The position numbers and the translations under genes were made by a program. A DNA stretch of 64,000 bases from an uncultured Paracoccaceae bacterium. GTDB taxonomy: Bacteria > Pseudomonadota > Alphaproteobacteria > Rhodobacterales > Rhodobacteraceae. Where the stretch lies: assembly GCA_947497185.1 (NCBI GenBank), contig CANMFL010000002.1, positions 1 through 64,000 on the forward strand. The letters are read 5' to 3'. Shown piece by piece: positions 24,628-34,312 of this stretch. The stretch's first letter is position 1; every line of letters begins with the position of its first letter. The notes under the pieces were generated by a model, which searched no databases, was not told where the DNA came from, and was given only the letters and a program-made list of their open reading frames with translations.

Positions 24628-26937
24628 ATGACCGCTGTTGCAGACCGTATTTCCCGCACGATTGCTGATGATATCGGGGCGCGTCCCGAACAGGTTAACG
24701 CGACGGTGGCGATGTTGGATGCTGGCGATACGGTGCCATTTGTCGCGCGATACCGCAAAGAAGCGACAGGCGGTTTGGACGATACGCAATTGCGGCGTTT
24801 GTCGGAACGGCTCGACTATTTGCGTGATTTGGAAAAACGTCGAGCGACGATTTTGGATCAGGTGAAATCGCAAGGCAAACTGACCGACACGTTGGCCCGC
24901 GATATCGCCAAAGCGGACACGAAAGCCGTTCTCGAAGACCTCTATCTGCCCTACAAACCCAAGCGCCGGACCAAAGCGATGATCGCCCGCGAAAACGGGT
25001 TGGAACCGCTGTTGCAAAACATTCTGGACGACCGCGCCGCTGATCCGGTTGTTTTGGCCGCAAAATACGTAAGCGACGCTGTGCCTGGCACCAAAGAAGC
25101 ACTGACCGGTGCGCGTGATATTCTCGTTGAACAACTCGGTGAAAACGCAGCTTTGTTGGGTCGGCTACGCGAGTTCATGCAAAACGAAGCCGTGATCTCT
25201 GCTCGTGTGACCCCGGGCAAAGAAGAAATCGGCGCGAAGTTTTCCGACTATTTCGCCCATACCGAAAAATGGGCCACAATCCCGTCGCACCGCGCTTTGG
25301 CGATTTTGCGTGCGACAAAAGAGGAAATTGTCACGCTGGATATCGGGCCGGAACCTGAAAACGGGCTTGCACGTGTGACGGGGATCGTCGCCGCCGAGAT
25401 CGGTATTCGCGGTCAAGCACCGGGTGATATTTGGCTGCAAGACGTGGCGACATGGGCGTGGCGCGTGAAACTCAGCTTAACCATGTTCATGGACCTGATG
25501 GCGGATATGCGCAGACGCGCTCACGCCGCAGCGATTGACGTTTTCGCCCGTAATTTGCGTGATCTTTTACTTGCTGCGCCCGCTGGCCCACGTGCAACGC
25601 TAGGCTTCGATCCAGGCATTCGGACTGGCTGTAAAATCGCGGTCGTGGATGAAACTGGTAAACTGCTAGACACCGCTACGATTTATCCGTTCCAGCCGAA
25701 AAACGATCTGCGCGGGGCCGAAGAAACGCTGATCCAGATGATCCAAAAACACGGCATCGCTTTGATTGCTGTCGGCAACGGCACGGCCAGCCGCGAATCC
25801 GAACGGCTTGTTGCGGATGTGATCAAACGCTTACCTGCCAGTGTCACGCGCCCCACATCTGTCATTGTGTCTGAAGCCGGGGCGTCAGTTTATTCGGCCT
25901 CTGAACTTGCCTCACAAGAATTCCCTGACATCGATGTGTCGATACGCGGGGCCGTGTCGATTGCGCGGCGTTTGCAAGATCCTTTGGCTGAATTGGTCAA
26001 GATTGACCCCCAAGCCATTGGCGTTGGCCAATATCAGCACGACGTGGACCAGCGCCAACTTGCGCAATCTTTGGCCGTCGTGGTTGAAGATGCGGTGAAC
26101 GCAGTCGGCGTCGATTTGAATATGGCTTCCGCGCCGTTGCTGTCACATATCGCGGGGCTTAGTGCGTCATTGGCGCAGGCCGTTGTGACCTATCGCGATG
26201 AAAACGGCCCGTTTGCGACGCGCAAAGCGTTGCTCAAAGTACCGGGATTGGGGCCAAAAGCGTTCGAGCAATGTGCCGGTTTTCTGAGGATCACGGGCGG
26301 CACAGAACCACTGGACGCCTCGTCAGTCCACCCCGAAGCATACGGTGTTGCGCGTAAAATCGTGCAGGCATGTGGACGTGATATTCGGGCGATTATGGGC
26401 GATGAAGCCGCGCTGAAGGGGCTGCGTGCCGAGCAATTCGTCGATGACAACTTTGGGCTACCAACCGTGCGCGACATTCTAACGGAATTGGGAAAGCCGG
26501 GCCGCGACCCGCGTCCGACATTTAAGACCGCCACTTTTGCCGAAGGCGTCGATAGTATCACCGATCTAAAGGCTGGTATGTCGCTTGAAGGCACGGTGAC
26601 CAACGTTGCGGCCTTTGGTGCATTTGTCGATATCGGCGTGCATCAGGATGGATTGGTTCATGTCAGCCAGCTCGCCGATAAGTTCGTGAAAGACCCGCAC
26701 GAAGTTGTAAAAGCTGGTGATGTGGTCCGCGTGCGCGTGACCGAAGTGGACGTACCGCGCAAACGCATCGGCCTGAGCATGCGCAAAGATGGCGGCAGCG
26801 CGCCTGCGCCACGCGGCGGTCAGAGCAAACCCAAGGCGCAGCATACCTCTAAGAAAACGTCGGCGGGTCCGTCGCAAAGCAGTCAAGGTGCGCTGGGTTC
26901 CGCGCTTGCAGCAGCGATGAAACGTCCCAACAAATAG
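24628..26937 (+). CDS. tex: Transcription accessory protein Tex (RNA-binding, S1 domain)
   Basis: 769 residues with the full Tex domain order: an N-terminal helical region (about 1-190), a YqgF-like RNase H fold around 320-450 (LGFDPGIRTGCKIAVVDETG), helix-hairpin-helix motifs about 495-560 (RDENGPFATRKALLKVPGLG), a wing-like domain, and an S1 RNA-binding domain at about 650-720 (LEGTVTNVAAFGAFVDIGVH, then QDGLVHVSQLADKFV). The C-terminal tail is basic and Ser/Gln-rich. Tex binds RNA, affects transcript elongation and is often found in one copy. The start ATG has AAGGAG nine bases upstream. It is a single-gene unit. Confidence 0.93.
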   Translation: MTAVADRISRTIADDIGARPEQVNATVAMLDAGDTVPFVARYRKEATGGLDDTQLRRLSERLDYLRDLEKRRATILDQVKSQGKLTDTLARDIAKADTKAVLEDLYLPYKPKRRTKAMIARENGLEPLLQNILDDRAADPVVLAAKYVSDAVPGTKEALTGARDILVEQLGENAALLGRLREFMQNEAVISARVTPGKEEIGAKFSDYFAHTEKWATIPSHRALAILRATKEEIVTLDIGPEPENGLARVTGIVAAEIGIRGQAPGDIWLQDVATWAWRVKLSLTMFMDLMADMRRRAHAAAIDVFARNLRDLLLAAPAGPRATLGFDPGIRTGCKIAVVDETGKLLDTATIYPFQPKNDLRGAEETLIQMIQKHGIALIAVGNGTASRESERLVADVIKRLPASVTRPTSVIVSEAGASVYSASELASQEFPDIDVSIRGAVSIARRLQDPLAELVKIDPQAIGVGQYQHDVDQRQLAQSLAVVVEDAVNAVGVDLNMASAPLLSHIAGLSASLAQAVVTYRDENGPFATRKALLKVPGLGPKAFEQCAGFLRITGGTEPLDASSVHPEAYGVARKIVQACGRDIRAIMGDEAALKGLRAEQFVDDNFGLPTVRDILTELGKPGRDPRPTFKTATFAEGVDSITDLKAGMSLEGTVTNVAAFGAFVDIGVHQDGLVHVSQLADKFVKDPHEVVKAGDVVRVRVTEVDVPRKRIGLSMRKDGGSAPAPRGGQSKPKAQHTSKKTSAGPSQSSQGALGSALAAAMKRPNK

Positions 26938-27298
26938 GGCTGCTGATTAACCAGCTAGTTCGGCGCCTCGGGCCTTTTCGCAATTTTAGATGGAGTCGTT
27001 AAGTCTGAAAGCTGCCCTAAAAGCAGAAAATTCTAATTAGAATCAAGTCAGAGTTGTATTGCGACCACTCTGCTCAATGGTTATAGAGTCAATAATCCTT
27101 AGGGTCGCGTGTGACGAAATAGTCTGTTTGCTCGGTAAAAATGCGGCGCTATAGGCAGCTATTTCCCTGCTACACAAGTCGTTGTGGGTGTTGATGGCGA
27201 CGATCCAAAAAATAATGGAACCTTTCTGCGTTCCAGTAGTTTACTTTCTGTACCAGTAAGAGTTGTTGATATTTTTACCTTGCAACCCAGAGGTGCAG
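26938..27298. other. Intergenic leader with palindrome and tandem repeat, no gene seen
   Basis: These 361 bases precede the response regulator. TTCTAATTAGAA at 27031-27042 is a perfect 12-base palindrome. Near 27220-27260 an imperfect direct repeat (ACCTTTCTGCGTTCCAGTA and ACTTTCTGTACCAGTA) occurs just before the gene. No open frame with a ribosome-binding site or an RNA gene is evident. The features may form the promoter and operators of the regulator. Confidence 0.4.
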
Positions 27299-28276
27299 AT
27301 GAAGATTCTTGCCGTAGATGACGATCCGTTCATTCTCGAAATCCTGACTATGATGGCTGCGAAGGTCGGTTATACCGATGTCGTCACCATGCCGTCGGGC
27401 GAAAGTGCGTTGAATCTTCTCAACAAAGGCAAGGACGTCTTTGATTGCATGCTACTGGACATTAACATGCCGGGCATCGACGGGATCGAACTTTGTAAGC
27501 TGGTACGTAGCTTGCCTGACTACGACAAAACCCCGATCATCATGCTGACTGCGATGTCCGACAAGGACCACATCCTGCGTGCCTTTAAGGCTGGCGCGAC
27601 GGACTACGCGAGCAAACCTTTCGATATCGTAGAGCTGAACGCCCGCCTGCGGATGGCTGAACAGGTCGTCGTCGCGCGGCAAGAAGTGGCTGCGGTTTTG
27701 CCGTCGGTGAATACCGAAGAGCAGGAAATCGACACGACACCTAGCTTTGAATTGAGCGATGAAATCCAAATTGAGGGCATCAGCGACATCATCGGGTACG
27801 GCGCTCTTGCGAATTACCTGACACAGCTTTCGACGGCTCGGCTGACAGGATCCCAAGTTTTCGCGGTAAAAATCGACCAGATCGAAGCAATTTACGCGCA
27901 AGCAACGTCTGACGAATTTCTCTACGCTGTCTCAGAAGTCGCGGATGCGATTAACACAATGCTGCAATCCAGCGGTTACCTAATGGCTTATGCTGGAAAC
28001 GGGGCGTTTGTGGTTGTGTCGAACAAAGCCACGCTGGAATCTTCTGCAGCGCTAGAGGCAGAGGTTCAAAATCTGCTCGACGAGAAAAATACCGAATTCG
28101 ACAACGGCAACCCGCTAGACCTTGAGGTATCGTTCGGGAATCCGATCCGGCCAAATACGAGCAAAAATCAACGTGTCCGCAAGACATTTGATCGTGCCAT
28201 CGCGCGTGCGGAAAACCGCGTCCTGAAAAAACGTAACGACCCGCGTGCGGTAAGCGTCCGTTTGGTCGGCCTGTAG
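27299..28276 (+). CDS. Response regulator with degenerate GGDEF-like output domain
   Basis: 325 residues from the ATG at 27299 (GAGGTG just upstream). The receiver domain (1-120) has the acidic pair DDDP (7-9), the phosphoacceptor Asp 54 in MLLDINMPG, a Thr in MLTAMSD and a Lys in ASKPFD. The rest (about 150-310) resembles a nucleotidyl-cyclase fold: FAVKIDQIEAIYAQ, DEFLYAVSEVADAI, and YAGNGAFVVVSN where an active enzyme has R-(x)-GGDEF. The active-site loop is lost, so it probably does not make cyclic di-GMP and may instead bind a partner or nucleotide. A hybrid-type PAS kinase convergent on it is a possible partner. Confidence 0.85.
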   Translation: MKILAVDDDPFILEILTMMAAKVGYTDVVTMPSGESALNLLNKGKDVFDCMLLDINMPGIDGIELCKLVRSLPDYDKTPIIMLTAMSDKDHILRAFKAGATDYASKPFDIVELNARLRMAEQVVVARQEVAAVLPSVNTEEQEIDTTPSFELSDEIQIEGISDIIGYGALANYLTQLSTARLTGSQVFAVKIDQIEAIYAQATSDEFLYAVSEVADAINTMLQSSGYLMAYAGNGAFVVVSNKATLESSAALEAEVQNLLDEKNTEFDNGNPLDLEVSFGNPIRPNTSKNQRVRKTFDRAIARAENRVLKKRNDPRAVSVRLVGL

Positions 28277-28337
28277 GGCAGGCGGCTCCGAGTTCCCCAG
28301 CCTTATCGGGTAAGGTATTCAGAAAATCGCCTAAGCA

Positions 28338-30161
28338 TCACTCTGGCTCGGTAGTGGGCACCGTGAACCAAAACGTCGTTTTGCCGTCTTCGCTGCTGTC
28401 AAAGCCGATGGTGCCACCCGTCTGTTCGACAATCTGTTTCGTGATGTTCAGCCCTAATCCAGTGCCCCCCATTGCGCGAGTTCCTGCGGTTGCAGCCTGC
28501 GAGAACGGCTTAAATATCTGATCTTTAAACGTATCGGGGATACCACTGCCGTGGTTGGTGACCGAGACGCGAATTTCATTTTTCTGCGCTTTTACCGCTA
28601 GACGGATTGAACTGTCCTTGTCCGCGAACTTGACCGCATTCGTGAGAAGGTTTGTCATCACCTGCTGAAAGCGGTCAGGATCGACAAACCCTGTGACACC
28701 GCGATCCGGACATGCGATATCGTACCGAACTTCGAACTTTTGGGCGGTGGCCAGATTGGCGATGACGGCCTCTTCGACCAATCCAATGATCCGGTGTTTC
28801 GCCACACTAAACCGCATTTGACGTGCTGAGAATTTTTCGAAATCCAGAACGTCGTTAATCAAGGCATGCAACCGTTTGCCGTTCTCTTGGGCAATAAACA
28901 AAAGGCGTTGTGCATCGTCAGAAAACGGCTCGTCGTCCAGCGTACTCAACAGTGACAGCGACCCCAGAACAGAGGTCAGTGGAGTCCGTAATTCGTGACT
29001 CACGGTCGAGATGAATTCGCTTTTAAGTTGATTTAAGCGTCGTTGCTCTGTGACATCTACGATCTGCGAGATAATATGCTCTGGGTTCCCGTCGGAATCC
29101 TTCACCACGCCGACGCTGAGCAACACCCAGATGACTTCGTTATCGGCGCGAATGCAACGTCGTTCCATCCTGTAGGAACTGACATTTCCGGCCTTCAATT
29201 CACCGATCATGGCCATATTTTCAGCGTGGTCGTCGGGATGTGCCAATAGCTGAAAGCTGTTTTTCATGAGCTCAGTCTCTGTATACCCAAGCAGATCGCA
29301 GAGCGCCAAATTCACACTTCGAAATGCGCCATCCATGTCAACTGTGGCCATGCCGACGGTCGCGTTATCAAAGGCCGATTTGAACTGTGCGACGCTAATA
29401 CGCAGCTCGTTTTCCGTGGTTTTGCGTTCAGTGATATCCGTCATCGCGCCAATAACGCTGATGACCCTGCCTTCACAATCGCGGTTGGCAACAGCCGCAT
29501 CGGTGCGAGACCAGCGCCAGCTTGTGCCATCTTTCGACCGTACACGATGTTCGCTGCTCGCACGTTCACCAAGATTCTCAGAACACAACCGAATGGGTTC
29601 TAGCGCCATAGCGAGATCGTCGGGATGGACACGACTGCGCCATTCTTCCTGCACATCCACGTCGTCGGACGGGGAAAGCCCCATTAGTTCGCGCCAAATG
29701 TCCGAAACAATGACGGTTTTCGTCACAGGGTTAAAATCAAAAACTCCGATCCGCGCACCTTTGATCGCATTGTCGGCACGGGCGAGCTTCGCTCTGGTCT
29801 GACGGGCTGTTTCCATTTCGTCGGTGATGTCGCGCAGGATGAGCGCATGAAATAAACCACCGGTTTCATCAATCCAAGATGTCATATGGGCCGACAGCGG
29901 AATCGAGCCGCCATTCTTCTTTTGTGCAACCATACGTTTAATGATCGCATCGGCTGCAGGCGGTTCAATATAAGCGTTGAGTTCGGCAACAGACGTTACT
30001 GGAAGGATGCCAAAAACAGGCTGTCCAATTAATGCATCAACGTCGTATCCAAGCACATTATGCGCCATGTCGTTACAATGAACGATCGCACCATCGGCGC
30101 CAACAATCATCAGTGGAACTTGAATTTGTTTGAACGCACTTAAAATTAGCGATCCGTCCAT
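28338..30161 (-). CDS. PAS-domain sensor histidine kinase (soluble)
   Basis: 607 residues. Three PAS/PAC regions follow one another: about 1-115, 125-250 (ending GAMTDITERK) and 255-372 (ending QIVDVTEQRR). Then come a dimerisation/phosphoacceptor domain with His 389 in STVSHELRTPLTS, and a HATPase domain with the N box NLLTNAVKFA and the G boxes GSGIP and GTGLGLNITKQIVEQ. There is no membrane segment, so it is cytoplasmic and may sense redox, light or gas through PAS cofactors. The convergent response regulator 61 bases away is a likely partner. No receiver domain is fused. Confidence 0.9.
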   Translation of the reverse strand: MDGSLILSAFKQIQVPLMIVGADGAIVHCNDMAHNVLGYDVDALIGQPVFGILPVTSVAELNAYIEPPAADAIIKRMVAQKKNGGSIPLSAHMTSWIDETGGLFHALILRDITDEMETARQTRAKLARADNAIKGARIGVFDFNPVTKTVIVSDIWRELMGLSPSDDVDVQEEWRSRVHPDDLAMALEPIRLCSENLGERASSEHRVRSKDGTSWRWSRTDAAVANRDCEGRVISVIGAMTDITERKTTENELRISVAQFKSAFDNATVGMATVDMDGAFRSVNLALCDLLGYTETELMKNSFQLLAHPDDHAENMAMIGELKAGNVSSYRMERRCIRADNEVIWVLLSVGVVKDSDGNPEHIISQIVDVTEQRRLNQLKSEFISTVSHELRTPLTSVLGSLSLLSTLDDEPFSDDAQRLLFIAQENGKRLHALINDVLDFEKFSARQMRFSVAKHRIIGLVEEAVIANLATAQKFEVRYDIACPDRGVTGFVDPDRFQQVMTNLLTNAVKFADKDSSIRLAVKAQKNEIRVSVTNHGSGIPDTFKDQIFKPFSQAATAGTRAMGGTGLGLNITKQIVEQTGGTIGFDSSEDGKTTFWFTVPTTEPE

Positions 30162-30813
30162 CTTATACTCCGTGCAGAAAATTTCACGTTTGACGTGTAA
30201 GGTTTAACGTCGAATTGGTGCTGCATACAATCAGATATCTGACAAACGTATCAAACAAGCGAGATTGGGTAGGAGCGTAGACTTAGGTCGGATCAATGGC
30301 CTATCAAGATTTCGAGCGATTTTTCGTGAAATTTAACTTCTGGCGTCGCGGCTTTATAACTGCCCTTCGTCTTTGAACGACCGCGGTTCGCCTTATTTTT
30401 ATTGAGTGCTCGCAGGTCCGCTCGATGTGGGAGGGACGCCATAATGCTGCGCCGCTCTAACAAAATCTTCGTCCGCGCAGTATCCCTGCTGGCGGCCCGC
30501 GCGACATTTCCGGTCTGTCAATCCGTTGCTAAAATATCAACCTCAGGGTGTGAGCCGCGTTGACCGCCATAAGCCTAATGTCAGCGTTACTTAAAAATCT
30601 GGGTCCAGTCGTGACACGAATCCCAGTCATGTGGGGGAGGGGGCGCGAGTTTTAGCTGCGATGGCACGGAGGGAGATCTTGTAAGTAAAATGCAAATAGA
30701 TCGTTTGAGTCGCGATGGCATCCGACAGGCGACGTGGGTGCAACATTTGTAACGTCGCAACGGAGCGATAACCGCAAGGCGTGGTAATGTTCTTTAATCT
30801 TAGGGAGTTAGGA
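30162..30813. other. Long intergenic stretch, possible 39-codon frame
   Basis: About 650 bases between a kinase start and tRNA-Thr. The only coding hint is a 39-codon frame at 30444-30563 with GGGAGG ten bases before its ATG; its product (LRRSNKIFVRAVSLLAARAT) is basic with one weakly hydrophobic stretch and matches no family. No RNA gene or strong terminator was recognised. Confidence 0.35.
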
Positions 30814-30888
30814 TGGTGCTGTGAGGGAGGATTGAACTCCCGACCTCACCCTTACCAAGGGTGTGCTCTGCCACTGAGCTACCACAGC
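30814..30888 (-). tRNA. tRNA-Thr (anticodon GGT)
   Basis: Read on the minus strand, the acceptor GCTGTGG pairs with TCACAGC. The D arm is TAGCTCAGTGGC, and the anticodon stem CACCC/GGGTG encloses TTGGTAA with anticodon GGT. The T arm has GTTCAATCC. CCA is encoded. 75 bases including CCA. Confidence 0.95.
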
Positions 30889-30975
30889 ATCCGTGAGGCT
30901 GGGGATTAGCCGCAATCGCATTCTGGTGCAAGCCCTGACTGGACCCTTTTTGCACAGCTTGATAACACGTCCCCT

Positions 30976-31119
30976 ATGACGCAATCGACAAGCAAAAAAT
31001 CCAAGGCTCCGCAAAGTCGTGAAGACAGGCTAAAGGCGGCGTTGAAGGCAAATATGGGCAAACGTAAAGCACAGGCCAAAGCCCGCGCTGACGCGGATAA
31101 AAAAGAACAGAAAGAGTAG
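30976..31119 (+). CDS. Small basic conserved-looking protein upstream of murA (47 aa)
   Basis: A 47-residue, very basic and Ala/Lys-rich protein (KKSKAPQSREDRLKAALKAN, then MGKRKAQAKARADADKKEQ). It begins at ATG 30976 and ends 8 bases before murA, so it may share the murA transcript. Similar short Lys-rich frames occur before murA in relatives, from memory. It looks like a nucleic-acid-binding or disordered helper peptide. No function is known. Its 3' end carries GTAGGCGG, which may serve as the murA ribosome-binding site. Confidence 0.6.
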   Translation: MTQSTSKKSKAPQSREDRLKAALKANMGKRKAQAKARADADKKEQKE

Positions 31120-31127
31120 GCGGCTAA

Positions 31128-32399
31128 ATGGATTCTATTGTTGTACAAGGCGGACGTGAATTAAATGGTCAAATCCAGATCGCAGGGGCAAAGAACGCGG
31201 CGCTCGCATTGATGCCCGCCACATTGCTGTCCGAAGAGCCATTGACGCTGACTAATGCGCCGCGCTTGTCGGATATCGCGACGATGACACAACTGCTGCA
31301 ATCGCTGGGGTCCGAAGTCACCGCGATGCAAGACGGCAAAGTGCAGGTCATGTCGACGCACGGTGCGATCAACACAACCGCCGACTATGATATTGTGCGC
31401 AAAATGCGGGCGTCGAACCTTGTGCTTGGACCGCTTTTGGCCCGCGAAGGTCATGCGATTGTGTCGCTGCCCGGTGGCTGCGCGATTGGTGCGCGTCCGA
31501 TGGATATTCACACCGATGGCCTCGCAAAAATGGGTGCAGAGATTGATCTGCGCGACGGTTATTTACACGCCAAAGCAATGGGTGGACGCCTGCAGGGGGC
31601 CGTGATTGATTTTCCGTTTGCCTCTGTCGGGGCCACGGAAAATATCATGATGGCCGCCACGCTGGCCAAGGGAACGACCGTGATCAACAACGCCGCGCGC
31701 GAGCCGGAAATTGTTGATCTTGCTGATTGTTTGCGCCGGATGGGAGCGCAGATCGACGGGGACGGCACGTCCACAATCACGATCCAAGGCGTTGATCGCC
31801 TAGGCGCTGCAACGCATCCAGTTGTCACTGACCGGATCGAGCTGGGCACATATATGCTCGCCCCTGTGTTCACCGGCGGCGAGGTCGAATGTCTGGGTGG
31901 CAAGATGTCTCTGGTCGCGGCCTTTGCCGAAAAACTGGACGCCGCTGGTGTTGATGTCTGGGAAACCGACAAGGGTTTGAAAGTCCGCCGTCGTGGTGAT
32001 CGTCCAAAGGCCGTTGACGTGACGACGGAACCGTTCCCAGGCTTCCCGACGGATTTGCAGGCGCAGATGATGGCGATGCTGTGTATCGCGGAAGGCACGT
32101 CTGTGCTGGAAGAAAAGATCTTTGAAAACCGCTTTATGCATGCGCCGGAACTGGTGCGGATGGGCGCGAATATCGAAGTTCAAGGCGGTACTGCAACCGT
32201 GACTGGTGTGGCTAAGATGAAAGGTGCGCCTGTGATGGCGACTGATCTGCGGGCGTCTGTGTCGTTAATCCTTGCAGGGTTGGCGGCAGAAGGTGAAACG
32301 GTTGTGAACCGCGTCTACCACCTTGATCGCGGGTACGAGCATGTCGAGGAAAAACTGGGCGGCGTTGGCGCTCAAATTGAACGGGTGCAGGGCATATGA
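31128..32399 (+). CDS. murA: UDP-N-acetylglucosamine 1-carboxyvinyltransferase MurA
   Basis: 423 residues, normal for the family. MurA transfers the enolpyruvyl group of phosphoenolpyruvate to UDP-N-acetylglucosamine, the first committed step of peptidoglycan synthesis. Lys 22-Asn 23 in AGAKNAALA bind substrate; Cys 118 in [10 protein letters not shown] is the catalytic loop Cys and target of fosfomycin. Further hallmarks are GLAKMGAEI and [10 protein letters not shown] near residue 305, and the final [11 protein letters not shown]. It overlaps the DUF2948 gene by four bases (ATGA), so the two are co-translated. Confidence 0.97.
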   Translation: MDSIVVQGGRELNGQIQIAGAKNAALALMPATLLSEEPLTLTNAPRLSDIATMTQLLQSLGSEVTAMQDGKVQVMSTHGAINTTADYDIVRKMRASNLVLGPLLAREGHAIVSLPGGCAIGARPMDIHTDGLAKMGAEIDLRDGYLHAKAMGGRLQGAVIDFPFASVGATENIMMAATLAKGTTVINNAAREPEIVDLADCLRRMGAQIDGDGTSTITIQGVDRLGAATHPVVTDRIELGTYMLAPVFTGGEVECLGGKMSLVAAFAEKLDAAGVDVWETDKGLKVRRRGDRPKAVDVTTEPFPGFPTDLQAQMMAMLCIAEGTSVLEEKIFENRFMHAPELVRMGANIEVQGGTATVTGVAKMKGAPVMATDLRASVSLILAGLAAEGETVVNRVYHLDRGYEHVEEKLGGVGAQIERVQGI

Positions 32400-32878
32400 G
32401 CGACGAAGACGCAAAGTTCGAAGATGGCGGCGAATCTCCGCTACGCCTGAAGGCGCTGGATGGCGATGACCTGAATGTCTTGGCCGCGTTGGTCCAAGAT
32501 GCGGTGTTTCCGGCGTCTGAAATGCGCTGGGACCGCAAGGGTCGCCGCTTTGCTATTTTGCTGAACCGGTTCCGTTGGGAAGATGTGGACCGCGCGGCGA
32601 GCCGAAAACGCGACTTTGAGCGGGTGCAATCGGTGCTGATGATCGAAGACGTGATCACGGTGAAATCCCAAGGCGTTGATCCGCGTGATGCGGACATGGT
32701 CTATTCGTTACTGTCAGTCGCGTTTGAGGCTGGTGCAGACGGAACGGGCCGGATCGAATTGACGTTGGCCGGTGATGGGGCGGTGGCGATTGATGTGGAA
32801 GCGTTAGAAGTCGTGCTGCGTGATGTGACGCGTCCCTATATTGCGCCTTCCAAACATGTGCCGACGCACGACGTTTGA
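32396..32878 (+). CDS. DUF2948 family protein
   Basis: 160 residues. It has the DUF2948 signature: [40 protein letters not shown], and at the end [20 protein letters not shown]. The family is found mostly in Rhodobacterales and Rhizobiales next to murA or hisD; its function is unknown. A four-base overlap with murA implies coupled expression. It is cytoplasmic by composition. A hairpin follows within 10 bases. Confidence 0.88.
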   Translation: MSDEDAKFEDGGESPLRLKALDGDDLNVLAALVQDAVFPASEMRWDRKGRRFAILLNRFRWEDVDRAASRKRDFERVQSVLMIEDVITVKSQGVDPRDADMVYSLLSVAFEAGADGTGRIELTLAGDGAVAIDVEALEVVLRDVTRPYIAPSKHVPTHDV

Positions 32879-32885
32879 TATCGTG

Positions 32886-32928
32886 TCGCATTTTCGAGAA
32901 AATGCGATGCCTCCGGCGGGGATTTAAA
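32886..32928 (+). terminator. Hairpin plus GCCTCCGGCGGG motif after DUF2948
   Basis: TCGCATTTTC (32886-32895) pairs perfectly with GAAAATGCGA (32898-32907). It is followed by the motif GCCTCCGGCGGGGATTT (32909-32925). The motif matches the minus-strand copy after glpX (59661-59684) and recalls a common Rhodobacterales intergenic terminator. It ends the murA unit before hisD. Confidence 0.65.
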
Positions 32929-33001
32929 GAGATCCAAAGAAGCACAGGGCTGCATTGATGGTCCGCGATTGTCGCGCTAAGACGAGCGCAAGGAGAACCC
33001 A

Positions 33002-34312
33002 ATGCCACAGTTTCTGTCCACGTCTGACCCTGATTTTGAACAGCAGTTTACGGCCCTTTTGGGGGCAAAACGCGAGGATTCGCCTGATGTGGATCATATC
33101 GTGGCTGATATTATCGCGGACGTGCGGGCGCGTGGCGATGCGGCGGTGCTTGAGTTGACGGCGAAGTTCGACCGCTTTGCTGTGACTGCTGACAAATTGC
33201 GGTTCTCGGATGAAGAAATCGCGGCTGAATGTGCCAAGGTATCAGACGAAGATCGTGCCGCACTTGAGTTATCGGCAGAGCGCATTCGTGCTTATCACGC
33301 GCGGCAGATGCCGGAAGATAAGATGTGGACTGATGCGGCGGGTGCGACGCTGGGCTGGCGCTGGACACCTGTTTCTGCGGCGGGATTATACGTGCCAGGT
33401 GGATTGGCGAGCTATCCGTCGTCGGTTCTAATGAATGCGATCCCTGCGAAGGTCGCAGGCGTTGGACGTTTGGCGATTACGGTGCCGACACCGGACGGTG
33501 TTGTGAACCCGCTTGTGCTGCTGGCGGCCCGAATCGCTGGCGTTGATGAAATCTACCGGATCGGCGGGGCGCAGGCGATTGCAGCACTTGCTTATGGCAC
33601 TGAAACCATCGCGCCCGTTGATAAAATCACAGGGCCGGGCAATGCGTTTGTGGCAGCGGCAAAGCGCCGTGTGTTTGGTAAAGTCGGCATCGATATGATC
33701 GCGGGGCCGTCCGAGATTTTGGTGATCGCGGACAAAGATAACGATCCCGATTGGATCGCTCTTGATCTTTTATCGCAAGCGGAACATGACGAAAGTGCGC
33801 AGTCGTTGCTGATCACCGATGATGCCGCATTTGGTCAGGCCGTGGCGCAAGCCGTTGAGAAACGGCTGGAAACCTTGGAGCGCCGCGATATTGCGGGGGT
33901 AAGCTGGCGTGACTTTGGCGCTGTCATCACGGTGGACAGCATCGACGCGGCTGTTGCATTGTCCGACCGGATCGCGCCTGAACACCTAGAGTTATGTGTC
34001 GCGGACGCCGATGCGCTGGCGTTGAAAATCACCCACGCAGGGGCCATCTTCATCGGTGCTTGGACGCCTGAGGCCATCGGCGATTATATCGGCGGGCCAA
34101 ACCACGTTCTACCAACGGCACGCTCTGCACGCTTTTCAAGTGGATTGTCGGTCATGGATTTCGTAAAACGGACCACATTGGCACGCATGACACCCGACGC
34201 ATTGGCCGCGATTGGCCCGTCTGCGGAACGTCTCGCGCGGTCAGAAAGCCTTGAGGCGCACGGATTATCTGTGCGTGCCCGCTTGGACCGTTTGAACGGA
34301 GATGCGTCATGA
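33002..34312 (+). CDS. hisD: Histidinol dehydrogenase
   Basis: 436 residues. HisD oxidises L-histidinol to L-histidine in two NAD-dependent steps with bound zinc. Family patterns are WRWTPVSAAGLYVPGGLASY, GVDEIYRIGGAQAIAALAYG, KITGPGNAFVAAAKR, MIAGPSEILVIAD, LSQAEHDESAQSLLI, and GPNHVLPTARSARF near the C-terminus, with the zinc-binding Gln, His and Asp positions. AAGGAG stands eight bases before the ATG. The stop overlaps the UPF0262 start by four bases. Other his genes are not in the window. Confidence 0.97.
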   Translation: MPQFLSTSDPDFEQQFTALLGAKREDSPDVDHIVADIIADVRARGDAAVLELTAKFDRFAVTADKLRFSDEEIAAECAKVSDEDRAALELSAERIRAYHARQMPEDKMWTDAAGATLGWRWTPVSAAGLYVPGGLASYPSSVLMNAIPAKVAGVGRLAITVPTPDGVVNPLVLLAARIAGVDEIYRIGGAQAIAALAYGTETIAPVDKITGPGNAFVAAAKRRVFGKVGIDMIAGPSEILVIADKDNDPDWIALDLLSQAEHDESAQSLLITDDAAFGQAVAQAVEKRLETLERRDIAGVSWRDFGAVITVDSIDAAVALSDRIAPEHLELCVADADALALKITHAGAIFIGAWTPEAIGDYIGGPNHVLPTARSARFSSGLSVMDFVKRTTLARMTPDALAAIGPSAERLARSESLEAHGLSVRARLDRLNGDAS

